Below the pieces are notes generated by a model. It was not told the DNA's origin. It worked only from the letters and a program-made list of their open reading frames with translations, and searched no databases. This document shows positions 33,826-46,453 of a DNA stretch of 64,000 nucleotides, in pieces. The first letter of the stretch is position 1; each line of letters opens with the position of its first letter. Position numbers and translations under genes: made by a program. Source of the DNA: Molossus alvarezi (Eukaryota; Chordata; Mammalia; Chiroptera; Molossidae); contig CM073908.1 of assembly GCA_037176705.1 (NCBI GenBank), positions 128,391,430 through 128,455,429 of the forward strand, in the 5' to 3' direction.

Positions 33826-35587
33826 TACTAAATAATAGTACTTATCACAATTTATTGTGTATTAGTATCAGTAGTACATGTGTAATGACCAATTTCTCTA
33901 CTAAATAATATGCTTGAGAAGTGCAAAGTTGTTCTAAACATATTTGTATGCTTTTGCTCTGGCACATTAGCTAGTTGGGTATTTGGTAAATATTATATTT
34001 TACTTAGGGATGTGTTAAGTTCAGGAGTAGTAAAAATAGAAACTACAAAATTCCCTATTGTTGTTTTAACGACTCTTTTAGACAGTAACAACTACTCCCT
34101 TATCTGTATTTTTTTCTGAGTTACAGTGAAGAAATTTTGCCCTTCAAAAGCATTAGGTTTTGATACACTTGGCTCTAGTTTGCAAGATGAGCTTCTTTCC
34201 GAAGATAATACTTCTTGTCCTTTCTTTGGGAGACGGATTTGAGAGGCCTTACGGATATACTGGATATTGCTCTGTTTTGAAACCTCAGGAATAGTCCCCA
34301 AATAGATTACAAGTCCTTTGGTATCAGTGGAGATTTAAATCTAATATAAGGTCTTTCTTAGTCCTCACTTTTAATTATCCTGTTGAGACATTTTCTTCTA
34401 ATAATATAACTTTCAACTGAACCATTGTGGCATCTAATATCTGTAGAATACTTCTATAATACAGTTCAAATTTTAAATAGAATTTTATACAATTCACTGA
34501 AATATTTAGAAAATGTTTTAAAATGAAATAATGTGATCAGAAAAGAAGTTCTCAGTGTCAAAGCTCCAATGTCATAGTAACCTCTGAAACTTTGAAGGAT
34601 TATTTGTAAAAGAATATTACCATATAAAGTTAAAATAATAGCAACCATTAAATTATTTTAGAATACATATTGAGCTACCAATATGTAATTCCTGAGACTA
34701 ACAAAGACTTCAGAAATTCACACACCAATGTGACATTGTTAGCTATAGTTTAGAATCAAACAAAGCATTTTATTTAGAGTTCAAAACTCACAAAACCTTG
34801 TGAACAGGTCAAGCACATTCTAATATACTACATCTGCTCCTGTGGTTGCTCCATCTTTTTAGATGAAATGTCATTCAAACACTGTTTTCCCTATTCCCAC
34901 ATGAGTTCTTAGAATGTTCAGAAAACTCATGGGGAGAAAGATTACTTATTCATGAAAGCAGGGTTTCTTTGGTCATCCTAGACTTGATTGGCATTAGCAG
35001 CAACTATGTCTGACTCCAAAGATTTAAATATTCATTACAGCATAATCATGGCATTTAAATATCTAAGCATTAGAATTTTCAAGGTAATTTTCACTATGGA
35101 ATAAATGTAGTCTATTTTACAAAGATGACCTAGCATAATGACAAAAAATTACATTCCTGACAAGTTAATGTTTGACAGACTAAAATGTAGAATATTTGGA
35201 ATTATGTTAAAATGTCCAACCAAAGGTTGCTTAGATTATTAACCAATTTTATCTTAAAATTGATAAATAAATAAAATAAGAAATTGTTCCTTACAATAAC
35301 AGTATGCATGTGTCTCTCTTTGAATGAATTAAGTATCCCTGTAATTACATGCATAAATTAAAATTTTATGTCTGGACAACCATATATAAAACCAAGGTTA
35401 ATTCAATCACTTTTGGAGAATGCTTTCATAACATTCTCCCCTTTCCAAAGAACTACAGTATAGATGTACATATGGTGGTAGAGGTATACACACACAAAGA
35501 AATAAATATTCCCATTCATCAAGCTTGCTGAAATCTGTACATAACAGATATAACATACCAAACTGAAATATTATCATATAAAATATC
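33826..35587. other. Unassigned sequence
   Basis: About 1.8 kb with no recognised element. Open frames (33910-34119 plus, 34092-34301 minus, 34466-34648 minus) show no domain. Confidence 0.4.
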
Positions 35588-36376
35588 AATAAATATAAAA
35601 TAACTACAATGAGATACCACTTCACACCTGTTAGAATGGCTATTATCAACAAGTCAAGTAATAACAGGTGTTGGAGAGGTTGTGGTGAAAAAGGAACCCT
35701 CATTCATTGCTGGTGGGAATGTAAATTGGTACAGCCACTATGAAAACAGTATGGAAGTCTTTCAACAAATTAAGAATAGAGTTACCATATAAACCAGCAA
35801 TCCCTCTTCTGGGTATCTACCCCAAAATTTTGAAAACATTTATTTACAAAGATATATGGACCCAAATGTTCAATAGCATTATTAACAGTGGCCAAAACAT
35901 GGAAACAACTGAAGTGTCCTTTGATAGATAATTGGATAAAGAAGATGTGGTCCATATGTACAATGGAATACTACTTAGCCATAAGAAAAGATGAAATACT
36001 GCCATTTGTGACAACATGAATGGATCTTGAAAATATTATGCTAAGCAGAATAAGTCAGACTGAAAAAGTTAAGAACCATATGATTTCAAGCATATGTGGG
36101 ATATAAAATTAAAACAACAAATGAACAAAAAAGTAAAACAGATAAAAACTCATAGACACAGACAACAGTGTGGTGGTTACCAGAGGGAAGGAAGTAGAGG
36201 GCAGTAAAGGATAAAGGAAGTCAAATATACAGTGCTGGACGAAGATTCGACATTGGGTTGTAGACACACAATGCTATACAGATACTATATTATAGAAATG
36301 TACATTTGAAACCTGTGTAATTTTATTAACCATTGTCACCCCAATACATTTTAAAGGATAAATAAAAATAAATATA
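35588..36376 (+). mobile_element. 5'-truncated L1 (older subfamily)
   Basis: ORF2 C-terminal sequence ('gagataccacttcacacctg', 'ggtgttggagaggttgtggt', 'gctggtgggaatgtaaattg') is followed by the same 3' UTR as at 2.8-3.2 kb, ending 'caccccaatacattttaaag'. Short direct repeats aataaatata (35588-35597 and 36367-36376) may be the TSD, but they are low-complexity. It encodes only broken pieces of the ORF2 C-terminus (for example 35740-35931, PYKPAIPLLGIYPK). Confidence 0.9.
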
Positions 36377-39165
36377 GGCAGTTTATAAATATGTAAATGA
36401 TATAAATTTAATTTCAATGTATTTGAAATTGAGCCCTCAACTATCACTGTAAGGTTTTCAAAGCCAGTTAAAAAAGATCTCAGGTATATTCCTGTTTCCA
36501 GCAAACAGCGTAATTAAGCTGGGGTGTTTGAGAAGACTTTAATATAAATAAAAAGATACAAATGCGAAGACAAAGAAAAGGTATAGAACAGATAGAACCC
36601 ATAGATAGAGGAGATAGTGAGCTAGCTGAGTTGAGAGGGCTTTCTGACAGGAGCTGTGATTTTTAATGTGATCACCAGTTCACTGCAAAGGCCAGTTGGT
36701 AGAAAGGGAGCTTGGAAAACAAATGATCTCACTCAGTAGTCTCCCTCTCAGTCACCTCTTTCCGTTGCTCCTCACTGATTATACCCAGTTGAAAGAGAGG
36801 ACAGGGAGCCCCTAATACATTCCTTATAGGTCCTCCTTCCAGGGTACATAGCATGTTGGGGAAGGGTAGAAATGGCCCTGTGGGGACACACTGAAAATAT
36901 CCAAGATATTGCCTTTCAGTTTACAGCTGAAACATGACTATCATCTCTTTTTAATACATATATGTTTACAAGAATTATTTAAGAGTATATTATTGTAAAT
37001 TCATTTGTTAATTTACAGTCCACTTACAAGATATTATTTTAGTAAATTAGATTTTCTAAAAGGCTAATGTCAAGACATATGACTGAATATTAATTTTTGT
37101 TTTTACCTTGTTGTGAATATGTACAGTTAGAACCTGAATGGAAAGCATGATTATTAAGAATCATACTAAAGAATACTTTTGTTTCTTCATTTTGATTTTC
37201 TATTTTAGTTGCATATTTAAAACATTTTAAATAAGAAATGTCTTTATTCACAAACATGGACAAATCCAAATGGGAAAAAATGTGCACCAGTTTTATTCCC
37301 CTAAGCATTTCATTTTAAAAGTAGTAGCTACTAGAATAATGTTCAAACATCTTTCTTGCTGCTGCAAGAATGACTGTCGATTTTACTACTCTGTATCTAT
37401 AATGAAAACTCGAGAGTTACAGAATTGCTTTCTGCAATTGCTTTTATGGAATTCTCAACACGCTAAGTTTACTCTTTTTAAAAGAACTGATAAAAAATGA
37501 CACAAAATATTCATTTTATAAGGCCTTGAAGAAAAATATACTCATCCTTGGCAGTACTATGTTTGCTAAAATTTCAAATGCGAGGGAAAAACATCTAAAT
37601 TTCAATCTCATATATTTTTTACTAATGTATACAGTCTGCATTTAGCTTCGCTTTAAGGAGTGCTTTATATACATATAACATGTGAGAGTTAGCTATATAT
37701 CTCACATATTATAACTTTGGCATTTTATCGCATTTGTTTTACATTTCTTATCATTGGCAAATGGGAAATCTTACCACATTGTTTTTTAAAAGGCCATGTA
37801 AAACACCAACAATAATACATTATTAAACAGATCCTGTGAGTAAAGGCGTCATTTTTGAAAAATTAGTTCTAATGTTGTTTAGTGTACCAAATTTCTTACC
37901 AGCATGCTATTCATAAGTTTTAATTTGGTTTCCTCCATATTAATGGGAAGAGTTCAAAAATTCAATGGATTTTAGATGGATTATATTAATCAGATTTCAA
38001 TACACTATTAATAACTGTATTTGCTATGTCTTTAAACAAATTCAAAATGTCAACTGAGATGCATAAAACATGATTTGGTTTACTACAATGTTTCAATAGG
38101 TCAACAAAAGTCTCTGTACATGTCACTACCATAAGGAATAGCTATAACAAAAGTTGACTAGGAATTTTCTCTTTACATTTCATATATATCTTATGAGATT
38201 TATAAGAATTTTCCCAAAGATCTTAACTAAAATTGAAGGTTTGTTATTCGTGGATTATTTAATCCCTCTATGAAAACTTTCAGGTGTTTCTACTAAATAC
38301 TCAAAGATAATTTATTTTCTATTAATGACCATTTTGGTAATATTTGAATCACATTCTTCATGTGTTTACTGCTTATGATTTTTAAAGATATATTAATTTT
38401 AAGGTATCAAGTGTATTTTAAATGTCAAATCCCTTTACATGCTCTGCGTAATTTTTAGCACTTGCAGAATATCACAAAACACATTTTTTCTCTTTCTACT
38501 TGATTAGAGTACACATATGAAACTAATCATTCTTCCATACAAGTTTTGTTTTCTAAGATCTGGTATCATTTTTAAACTATCTTTATTTTCAAGTATGGTA
38601 ATATACATTAATCATATGCATTTATTAAACCAGTTATACCTTACATATGTAACATAGGGACTTCTTTCAGAGTACACAGTATTGTTTTTCCTATTCCCCA
38701 AATTAATAGGTATGATGAGACCTATGATCTATAATACCATCAGATTATCATATATGTAAATTAACTTACTGTCAGGTATATTTTCATTTTCAATTAAGTG
38801 AACAAAATAGCATGGACTGAGGCTGCAGAATTGAATAAAATCATTACAGTTTTTGTCTATATTAGAACTAATATAAACATTTTGAGTAAAATTTAAAAAC
38901 CCAGAAATCACCTTCAGTGGCTTCCCTGCCAATGTTCATCCATATGCTATCAAAATACAAGTTCCACCAATTTTATTGTCTAAATGTCTCAAATGTGTTC
39001 TGATCACTGCAACTGTATAACTCTTCTCTTGTTTATTTTTGAACTCTTTCTGCTTTCAGCTACTTGCCACCTTGATGTTTCTCCCTTGATTCAAGTTCCT
39101 CAAGATCTCTGAGTCTCTGAGTAAATTAAGCCCAAAGTCTTTAGTAAGTCATACCCCTCCCAAAC
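36377..39165. other. Long unassigned stretch
   Basis: About 2.8 kb of AT-rich sequence with no recognised SINE, LINE or gene. The lack of any Ves or L1 over this length stands out against the rest of the window. Open frames are short and without domains. Confidence 0.4.
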
Positions 39166-39169
39166 ACTA

Positions 39170-39445
39170 ACCAATCCGTTTCCAGTAAAATTACTATCTT
39201 GATTTCCAACCACACAGATTTGAACTATATAACTTTATATAAATAGAATCACACAATAAGTACTCTTTGAGTCAAAATTCTTTTGATTGTATTTTAAACT
39301 CTATCCATGGTATAGCCCAAAATGTTAGTTCTCTCGTTTTCATTTTCAAATAGTTTTCTATTATATGAATTTATCACAATTTTTTACTCATTTTACTGTT
39401 GATACACATTGAATTGATCAGTTTGGTAAGATAAAGAACAATACT
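39170..39445 (-). mobile_element. Ancient L1M fragment, inverted
   Basis: 'tttatataaatagaatcaca', 'caataagtactctttgagtc' and 'actgttgatacacattgaat' follow an old L1 ORF2 sequence in reverse. Strongly diverged. Confidence 0.55.
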
Positions 39446-39634
39446 GCTAAATGCATTGTTTATATAACTAATTATACCAGAAAGAATTTGCATGTGATAT
39501 CACTTTTTTTCCACCAATCTACATATTTCTGTCTTTTAGGTACACTTTTAAAGGTCTTTTAAAATTACATTATTTAAGCTTATTTTCCTAGACAGTTTTT
39601 TTTTAATTAAGTGTATGAAGATCATGTTTATTTA

Positions 39635-39775
39635 TTTACTCATTTCTTTTTAATTGTTATTGAATTTATTGGGGTGACATTGTTTAATAAAATTATATAG
39701 GGTTCAAGTGTACAATTCTATAATACACCATCTGTATATTGTATTGTGTGCTCATCACCCCAAGTCATTTTTAGA
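39635..39775 (-). mobile_element. L1 3' end, inverted (older subfamily)
   Basis: 'tttattggggtgacattgtt', 'ttcaagtgtacaattctata' and 'gtatattgtattgtgtgctc' are the reverse of the 3' UTR end at 29.6 and 36.3 kb. Only the last 140 bp or so are present. Confidence 0.85.
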
Positions 39776-40584
39776 TGTGAAAAATAAATGTATCTACCAC
39801 AATGTATTCACTCCTTTAAGCTGTTCAAACACCACAATCTACACAATTTTGGGGGAACAATTCATACAATTAAAGACAAGTTCATTGTGAACAAAGACAT
39901 GAGTCATCATGACCAATATGGGGCCTTATAATTATACCAGAAGACCTGGGCTATCTAGTCACTCACCAACTACTTGTGAGAACATGGAGTCATTTCTTAC
40001 TTTCTATGTATCATATTTATCTGCCAAGTAATCTCCCTAAGGCTCTTTCTAGATTTTATATTCAAAGATTCTATTTCTTTCCTTATTAAGTGAGGGCATC
40101 TTAGGTACCAGAGTTGATGAAAAAGTGTAGGAGGCTAAGAGACACTTTTCTCCCCACATTTTTCAGGAGAGACATTCATTTATCTTTGTTTACTTTAGAT
40201 GACTTTCTCCTTAAGAACAGTGTTAATATGCTCTGGAAAATAAAGCATAATATATGCAGGAATAATTCCATAAATTTTACTGTAATCTAAAATAACATGT
40301 TTTCTGTTGTCTTTTCATGGTTTTTCCATCCTCTTTTCAGACTGGCTTTAGCAATAGGATAATTGCTTTCCAAAGAAGAGATATAATCAATGTCTTTAGG
40401 ACTAATTCAAAAGAAAAAAAAAAAACAACAATGAATACCTGAGCAGCTGTGTTAATATGTATTTTCTGCCCTGATGGAATAACATGCTGTATTATGAGTG
40501 GTATGACACTGCCAAAAAAAATTAGGATAGAAAATCTTTTTGTAGAATAAAAGGAAATCACCAGACTAGTTATCAAAGATGACA
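39776..40584. other. Unassigned sequence
   Basis: No gene or recognised repeat. Confidence 0.4.
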
Positions 40585-40745
40585 ATTCTATTCAGCAAAT
40601 AGTTATTGAATACCTGCCGTGTGTAAGGCACAGAAATAACTGTAGCCACACGCATGTAAACAAGACATAGGATCTGTGTTCAAGGAGCTCAAACTTTGGT
40701 GGAAGAGAATCAGCAAGCAATGGGAAAGAAGAAAGGTAGTGTCAT
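40585..40745 (-). mobile_element. L2 3' end, inverted
   Basis: 'ttcagcaaatagttattgaa', 'tacctgccgtgtgtaaggca' and 'caaggagctcaaactttggt' follow the reversed L2 tail as at 0.9-1.0 kb. Confidence 0.6.
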
Positions 40746-41458
40746 ATATATGCCATGCATCTATGGGGCTTCCAGAGTGGGAACAAGAGAGAGAAAGCAT
40801 GGTAATTTACAAGGGATGTGAGTAAAAATCCCTGTTAGTTTCACTAGACTGCCTTTCTACCATGGTGATGCCTAAACTAGTCAAAAGAACATTCCATAAT
40901 GAAAAGATGCTAAGTAACATCCTGCACAAATATTGGTGGGGGATAAAGATTAGTGTCCTCACTTCTTGATCATATTATTGGAAGATTCATAAAATTTTCC
41001 CTTTCTTTGGTCAATGCCAGGTTCTCAGTACCAGTATAAACCAACAGACTAATGTCTAAAATGTTCTTGTAGTAATTAGCAGGCTCAAAATATCCAATTA
41101 CTTATAAGGAATATAATTTCCACAAGTACTCTGGAGGAACTGGGGACTGCTTTGTTATTGCTGGAAGTTTCGAATTGTGGTTCTTCACTTCTTCAAGTTT
41201 GCAAACTGACCTACTTTGAATTACATTTGATGAACTTTGAATGCCACTTGTGTAGATAGCATAGTAACTATCCCTTGAAATAATTAAAATGAGCTAGAAG
41301 TTTAATTTCTTTAACTAAGGAGACTAATATATGGTTGGTATATATAGTAAAAATTGTAAGTAATTAAGAGGAGTATACCCTCCTCCCTCCAAAATAGAAA
41401 AGAGTATGATTACTAGTTGAGGCTGATCTGAGGAAGATTATGAAAGAAGATGCTTTTA
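40746..41458. other. Unassigned sequence
   Basis: Nothing recognisable. Confidence 0.4.
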
Positions 41459-41701
41459 AAAGTACATCTTTCCCGGCTAGTGTGGCTCAGTGGTTGAGCG
41501 TCGACCCATGCACCAAGAGGTCACTGGTTCGATTCCCAGTCAGGGCACATGCCCAGATTGTGGGTCAAATCCCCAGTGGGGGGCATGCAGGAAGTGGCCA
41601 ATCGATGTTCTCTTTCATAAATGTTTCCATCTCCCTCTCCCTTTCTCTTCTTCTGTCTCTAAAATCAATTACAAAAGAAAAAGAAATTTAAAGTACATCT
41701 T
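41459..41701 (+). mobile_element. Ves SINE (type A)
   Basis: This plus-strand copy has the head 'ggctagtgtggctcagtggt', a perfect B box ggttcgattcc at 41526-41536, 'cagtggggggcatgcaggaa' and the end 'taaaatcaattac'. The 12-bp TSD aaagtacatctt is perfect (41459-41470 and 41690-41701). The body is 41471-41689. Chance open frames run across it in two phases. Confidence 0.96.
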
Positions 41702-42827
41702 GATGGAAATAAATGTTGAGTATGAGAAAGAACAGTTATCCACATTAGAGATAACAAAAAGAGAGAAAATCTACAAGCCTGAATGTAGGGTCAGAATAAA
41801 GACAACATAAGAAAAGAAACTACTGGGATTAAATAATGAACATAGGAAAATAAACAAGTTGAATGACCTTAAGACAGAAAAATGGTTTGGAGCCTCAGGG
41901 AATGAAGTAACATAAACATGAGGTGGTGGGGAGAATATAAGAGAGGAAAAGGAAAAATCTATACTATAGTCTGACAAAGGAATTAGGAGACCTGACTGAA
42001 TAACTTTATATGAAGAAAAATATGAGGCAAGAGGAAGTAGAGGTAGGTTTTGATTCTAGATTATAAAAAAAAGAGAATAGACTGTGTGTGTGTGTATGTG
42101 CCGGCATATGTAGGGATGGTAGGAGAAAAAGCAAAAAGCAAGAATGTTGAAAATGTTTCAAGGTATGTTTGTGTAATGTAGGGAGATGATTTTTCCACTT
42201 TCTTCTTTCTTTCGGACTGCAGAGAGCTCATAATTATGAGCAAGTCATGCTATAAAGCTGTAACAGACTCTTTCCTTTTACGTGGCTGAAGAGTCAAGTT
42301 CATTATGTCTGCAGGGACTTGGAAAGCTCACAAATAACAGTGGTCATTAATCACGCTGGCTAAATTCCTGAGCTAGAGACAGGAAAGTATGGAAAAGTGT
42401 GAAATTCTAGGCTTTCCCTAATGTTATTTTAACTTACTTTTTGACAGATAGGTTCAGGCCAGAGTTTACAATCTGTTGGTGAAAGAAGTCTTGGGATAGC
42501 ACCTGCTTTGTCTTCCACACCATAAATCTCAAAGGCGCAGAACAGTGCATGTTTCACACACAACAGAAAAGATACATCATAGCCATTAACCTTTCCCTTA
42601 GTGGCTGATAAAGTAAAATAGACCCATTCTTTACAGAAACAGTTATGTATTTGTTCAGATAAATATTCCTCTACCTACAATAGAGCCTATTATTTTACAA
42701 CTCCAAGATCAGGTTGCAAAAACACTGAGCGTCATTAAAATCCACAGGATGGGAATGCAAAAATAATACCATAAAGGCAAAAGCATGGCAGTCAATTACA
42801 TTTAAACGTATCACATATAAAAAGTGA

Positions 42828-42832
<5 letters not shown>
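41702..42832. other. Unassigned sequence
   Basis: About 1.1 kb with no recognised element apart from a short TG run at about 42082-42097. Confidence 0.4.
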
Positions 42833-42877
<45 letters not shown>

Positions 42878-42881
42878 GTCT

Positions 42882-42926
<45 letters not shown>
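42830..42926. repeat. Compound microsatellite (TC)n(CA)n
   Basis: A TC run (about 42831-42873) passes through a short TCTG/TCTC transition into a CA run (about 42886-42926). Open frames encoding runs of Arg-Glu or Val-Cys across it are artefacts of the repeat. Confidence 0.97.
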
Positions 42927-42928
<2 letters not shown>

Positions 42929-44389
42929 TAAACCTCAAATAATTAAATTCAGGATTCTCATTAGTAAGTTGAAGGAGATTTAAGATGACATATTGCAGAC
43001 AGAGAATTGTAGCTGTCAAATGACTAAAGCTGGCAGAAATAATTCTTCTTTGAAATTCTTTTGAATCCCGGAATTGTGTTGAAGTTCACTTTCTCTTTTG
43101 GAAGAGTGCCATTTTTTTTTTTTTTTCCTGAATAGTCTCAGTTGTTATTTCTGCTACTGGACAGGAAAGACCTGCTAAAAGGTGAAAACTTTTTTCTTTA
43201 AGGCAATTAAGCCATACTGAGCTAAAAATAATTAACATTGGTTAATTCCTGTGCCTTTTTTATTTTTTTTATTTTTTTGTCAACTTGGTTCCTTGCATCA
43301 ACAAAACTGGTTTAACTTTTCTAAGTACAACAGACTTGCAAACACCCGACGTAGAGAACATTTGCCTGGGAAAAGCATTCCTTGAAGAAGCTGCACTGAG
43401 CGAAAAGGGGGGTTTTCTGCCATGACAACTTTCTCACTGCTGAGACCAGCTGCTTTAGCCAAAGTAATCATGGACTTTGTAGAATGGCCTGCACACCATC
43501 TGTCTCCCTTCAATGTCTTGGAGAACCTTCAAAACTGTCTTTAAAGTGAATATTTTCCCTTGCATACTAGATGTATTTACTATTGCCTGGAATAAATCTG
43601 GTTGGAGTGGTGGGAAATTGAGGGGTGCTTGAGGTGTTAGAAGAAAGTCAACTTTTTCAGAAATAGACTGAGAAACTGAAAATTGTTAGGATAATCAAGA
43701 TTTTTGTTTTGCCATCATTTCCTTTTCAGCTTAATAATAAATGTACAAATCTGTATTCACCAATTTGCAAATAAATTTAGCTGTCTCACTCTCTTGCTTT
43801 GCTCAGTCTACTTGTTATCATTTATTTAGTATGCTACATAAATTCAGTATGACAGTATGCCAATAAGATGATTTCTTCCTCTTGAAAGCACACAGAAATA
43901 AATGATAAATGTAACAGGTGGCAGAATTTCCATCATATATCCTAAGTCTTATCTCGAAACACATTCCAATTAAACTGTCGAAATAGAAAGTTTCATTCAG
44001 CTCTGAAAACTATAAACCAAATATCAACATTATCAACTATTGGGCATCGTATCAATAAGCACATCCATCTAAACAAATGTGGAATAATACCTTTTTATCC
44101 AACATTTTCCTCAAGATTATGATTTAAGAAAGATCCTCTTCAAAGCACTCTCTGATAATTTATAACAAAATAAATTCATATTCTATAAATTAATGTTACA
44201 CCACAAATGTTTCTATCACAACACATTTCCTCACATGTGTTTTGCAGAGATAGACGTTCTCAAAGAGAAGGTTAAAGTGTTTACTTATTGTTCATTTTTT
44301 TCCCACTATTCTTAACATGTAGGTACCCAACTTAAATCTTCTGATGTCAAAAAGATGTCCTATACATAGATTGGATTAACCCAGGATCA
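42927..44389. other. Unassigned sequence with a less AT-rich core
   Basis: No repeat recognised apart from a 15-T run (43112-43126). The part 43300-43530 has balanced composition and a minus-strand open frame of 71 codons (43298-43513), without recognised domain. It is a candidate for conserved noncoding sequence rather than a gene. Confidence 0.4.
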
Positions 44390-44400
44390 CTGACAGATAT

Positions 44401-44453
<53 letters not shown>

Positions 44454-44670
44454 TTTTATAGATTTTTGACAGAAAGGACAGGAGAGTGAGAGAGAGATGG
44501 AAACACTGATGAGAGAGAAATATTCATCAACTGCCTTCTGCACGCCCCCTACTGGGGATCGAGCCCACAACCCAGGCATGTCCCCTGATCAGGAATCAAA
44601 CCAGTGACCCCTTGGTGCATGAAACAATGTTCAATCCACTGAACCACACCAGCATGGCCTGACAGGTATA
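44390..44670 (-). mobile_element. Ves SINE, inverted, with (CA)n in place of its tail
   Basis: The TSD ctgacagatata (44390-44401) pairs with ctgacaggtata (44659-44670) with one mismatch. Between the left TSD and the SINE 3' end lies a pure CA run (44405-44450), so the microsatellite occupies the tail position of the SINE. The rest is a diverged type A copy whose head end reads 'gaaccacaccagcatggc'. Confidence 0.93.
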
Positions 44671-44754
44671 CTTAAACTGATAAAATAGGGTGGTTGAGAT
44701 TTCCATGTTATAGTCATGGGTAACTTATGAATTATTCATTCATAATTCAATAAA

Positions 44755-45745
44755 TGAAAAGACAAGCCAAATTTAAAATGGACAAAATGTTTGAATACAC
44801 ATTTCTCAAAGGAAGATACACAAATGACCAATAATCACATGAAAGTATGCTCAAAATGACTATCAGTTAAGGGAATAAACATTAAAACCACAAGGAGATA
44901 CCACACCATACCCCCATGAGAACTGTAATCAAATAATGAAAATGTTCTGGAACTAAATAATGGTGATGATTGCACAACATGAGATTGTACTTAATGCCAC
45001 TGAATTGTATGTTTTAAAATGGTTAAAACTGTAAATTGTATGTTGTGTGTTTTGCCACACACAAAAAAAGAGAGATAATAATTGTTGGTGAGAATATAGA
45101 TAATTCTGAACCATAATACATGGCTATTTGGAATATAAAATAACCCAGCCACTTCAGGAAACAGTCTAGCAGTTCCTCAGAATGTTAAACAAGGAGTCAT
45201 CATATGACCCAGTAATTCTACTCCTAGGAATATGTACAAGAGAAATAAAATGATATGACCACACAAAAACGTATTCAGAGCAACATTATTCACAATAACC
45301 TGAATTGGAAACAACTGAAATGAACATCAACTGATGAACAGATAAATAAAATGTGGTATATGCATACAATGAATTATTACTTGGCAAGAAAAATTTGAAG
45401 TACTGATACATACTTCAATATGGGTGAATCTTAAAAACAATATATTAAGTGAATGAAGCCAGTCCCAAAGGACAACATGTTGCACGATTCCATTTATACT
45501 AATGTCCAAAATAGGCATATCCATAGAACCAGAAAGAAGATTGGTGGTTGCATAGGACTGAGGCAGGAAGGTGAGTTATTTTGGGTGAAATTGGGAGTGT
45601 CTGTTAATGGCTATGGTGTTTCTTTTGGGGATGATAAAAATGTTTTAAAATTCTTTGGAATGTATAAAAGCAATTGAATTTTATATTTTAAATTGGTGAA
45701 TTGTATGGTATATAGATTACATGTCAATAAAAATGTTATTTATAA
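44755..45745 (+). mobile_element. Old L1 (L1MB-like), split by a similar L1
   Basis: ORF2 C-terminal words ('acatttctcaaaggaagat', 'accacaaggagataccacac', then 'attgttggtgagaatataga', 'ctactcctaggaatatgtac') and a 3' UTR ending 'gtcaataaaaatgttattta' are in order. They are broken at about 44935-45070 by the end of another copy of similar type. No long frame survives. Confidence 0.8.
44935..45070 (+). mobile_element. Short L1MB-like 3' end nested in L1
   Basis: 'gaaaatgttctggaactaaa', 'tggtgatgattgcacaacat', 'ccactgaattgtatgtttta' and an A-rich end lie in the middle of host ORF2 sequence. The host's own equivalent of these words appears 650 bp downstream (about 45630), which shows that this is a second copy. 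Confidence 0.7.
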
Positions 45746-45759
45746 AAAGGGGAATGAGC

Positions 45760-46450
45760 CTCTTCTGGTTTGTAGAGTAAGTGTTCTGTGGAAGCTTGTG
45801 TCAACCCAAAGGGAGCTTTTTGGGGGATGCATCTGCTGTACTGATATTCTCTAAAATTAGTGTTCTACATCTCTCCTCTAGTTGACACTATTTCTTTTTG
45901 CCACTACATACTTTTCATACTATTGTAGACCTGTGAAAAGAAGAGAAGATCAAAGTAAGAGGACAATAAATTGCCAGGTAAATTAAGAGGACTGATAGTA
46001 ATAGAATCATTCGCTTGGCATTGAGATATTCTAGAAGGAGAACCTCAGATCCACTATTTGTCAAAGAATTATGGGGGCGTGGTGGACCAGCATATTTATC
46101 AGTTTGTCTGTCTTTCTAAATACTTACACTAATGATTGATAAATCACAATACTCTGATAGCAATTATATGAATATTTGTTAAAGGATCCTAAGTGAAAAC
46201 CTCAGAAGAAACTCCATCATTTGATCAATGCTAAGCAATCTCTAGGTAAGTAATTTCTCCTGAGTTTCCTCCTTTTCTTCTACCTCTTTATTCTAAGTTA
46301 ATATACATGCTTTTAACATTATTCCTATTCAAAAGTAGGGTTAGAAATATTGTCCTTTACTCTAACTCTTAATCAAATGTCTAAGCTTCTTTATTTGAAA
46401 ATAATAATAATCTTTCCTGCTAAAGAGAGGTTGATAAAAATAAAAATAAC
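45760..46450. other. Unassigned sequence
   Basis: Nothing recognisable. Confidence 0.4.
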
Positions 46451-46453
46451 AGG

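Noticed and set aside
42695..43019. Open frames with Cys-Val and Arg-Glu runs
   Set aside because: They are translations of the TC/CA microsatellite.
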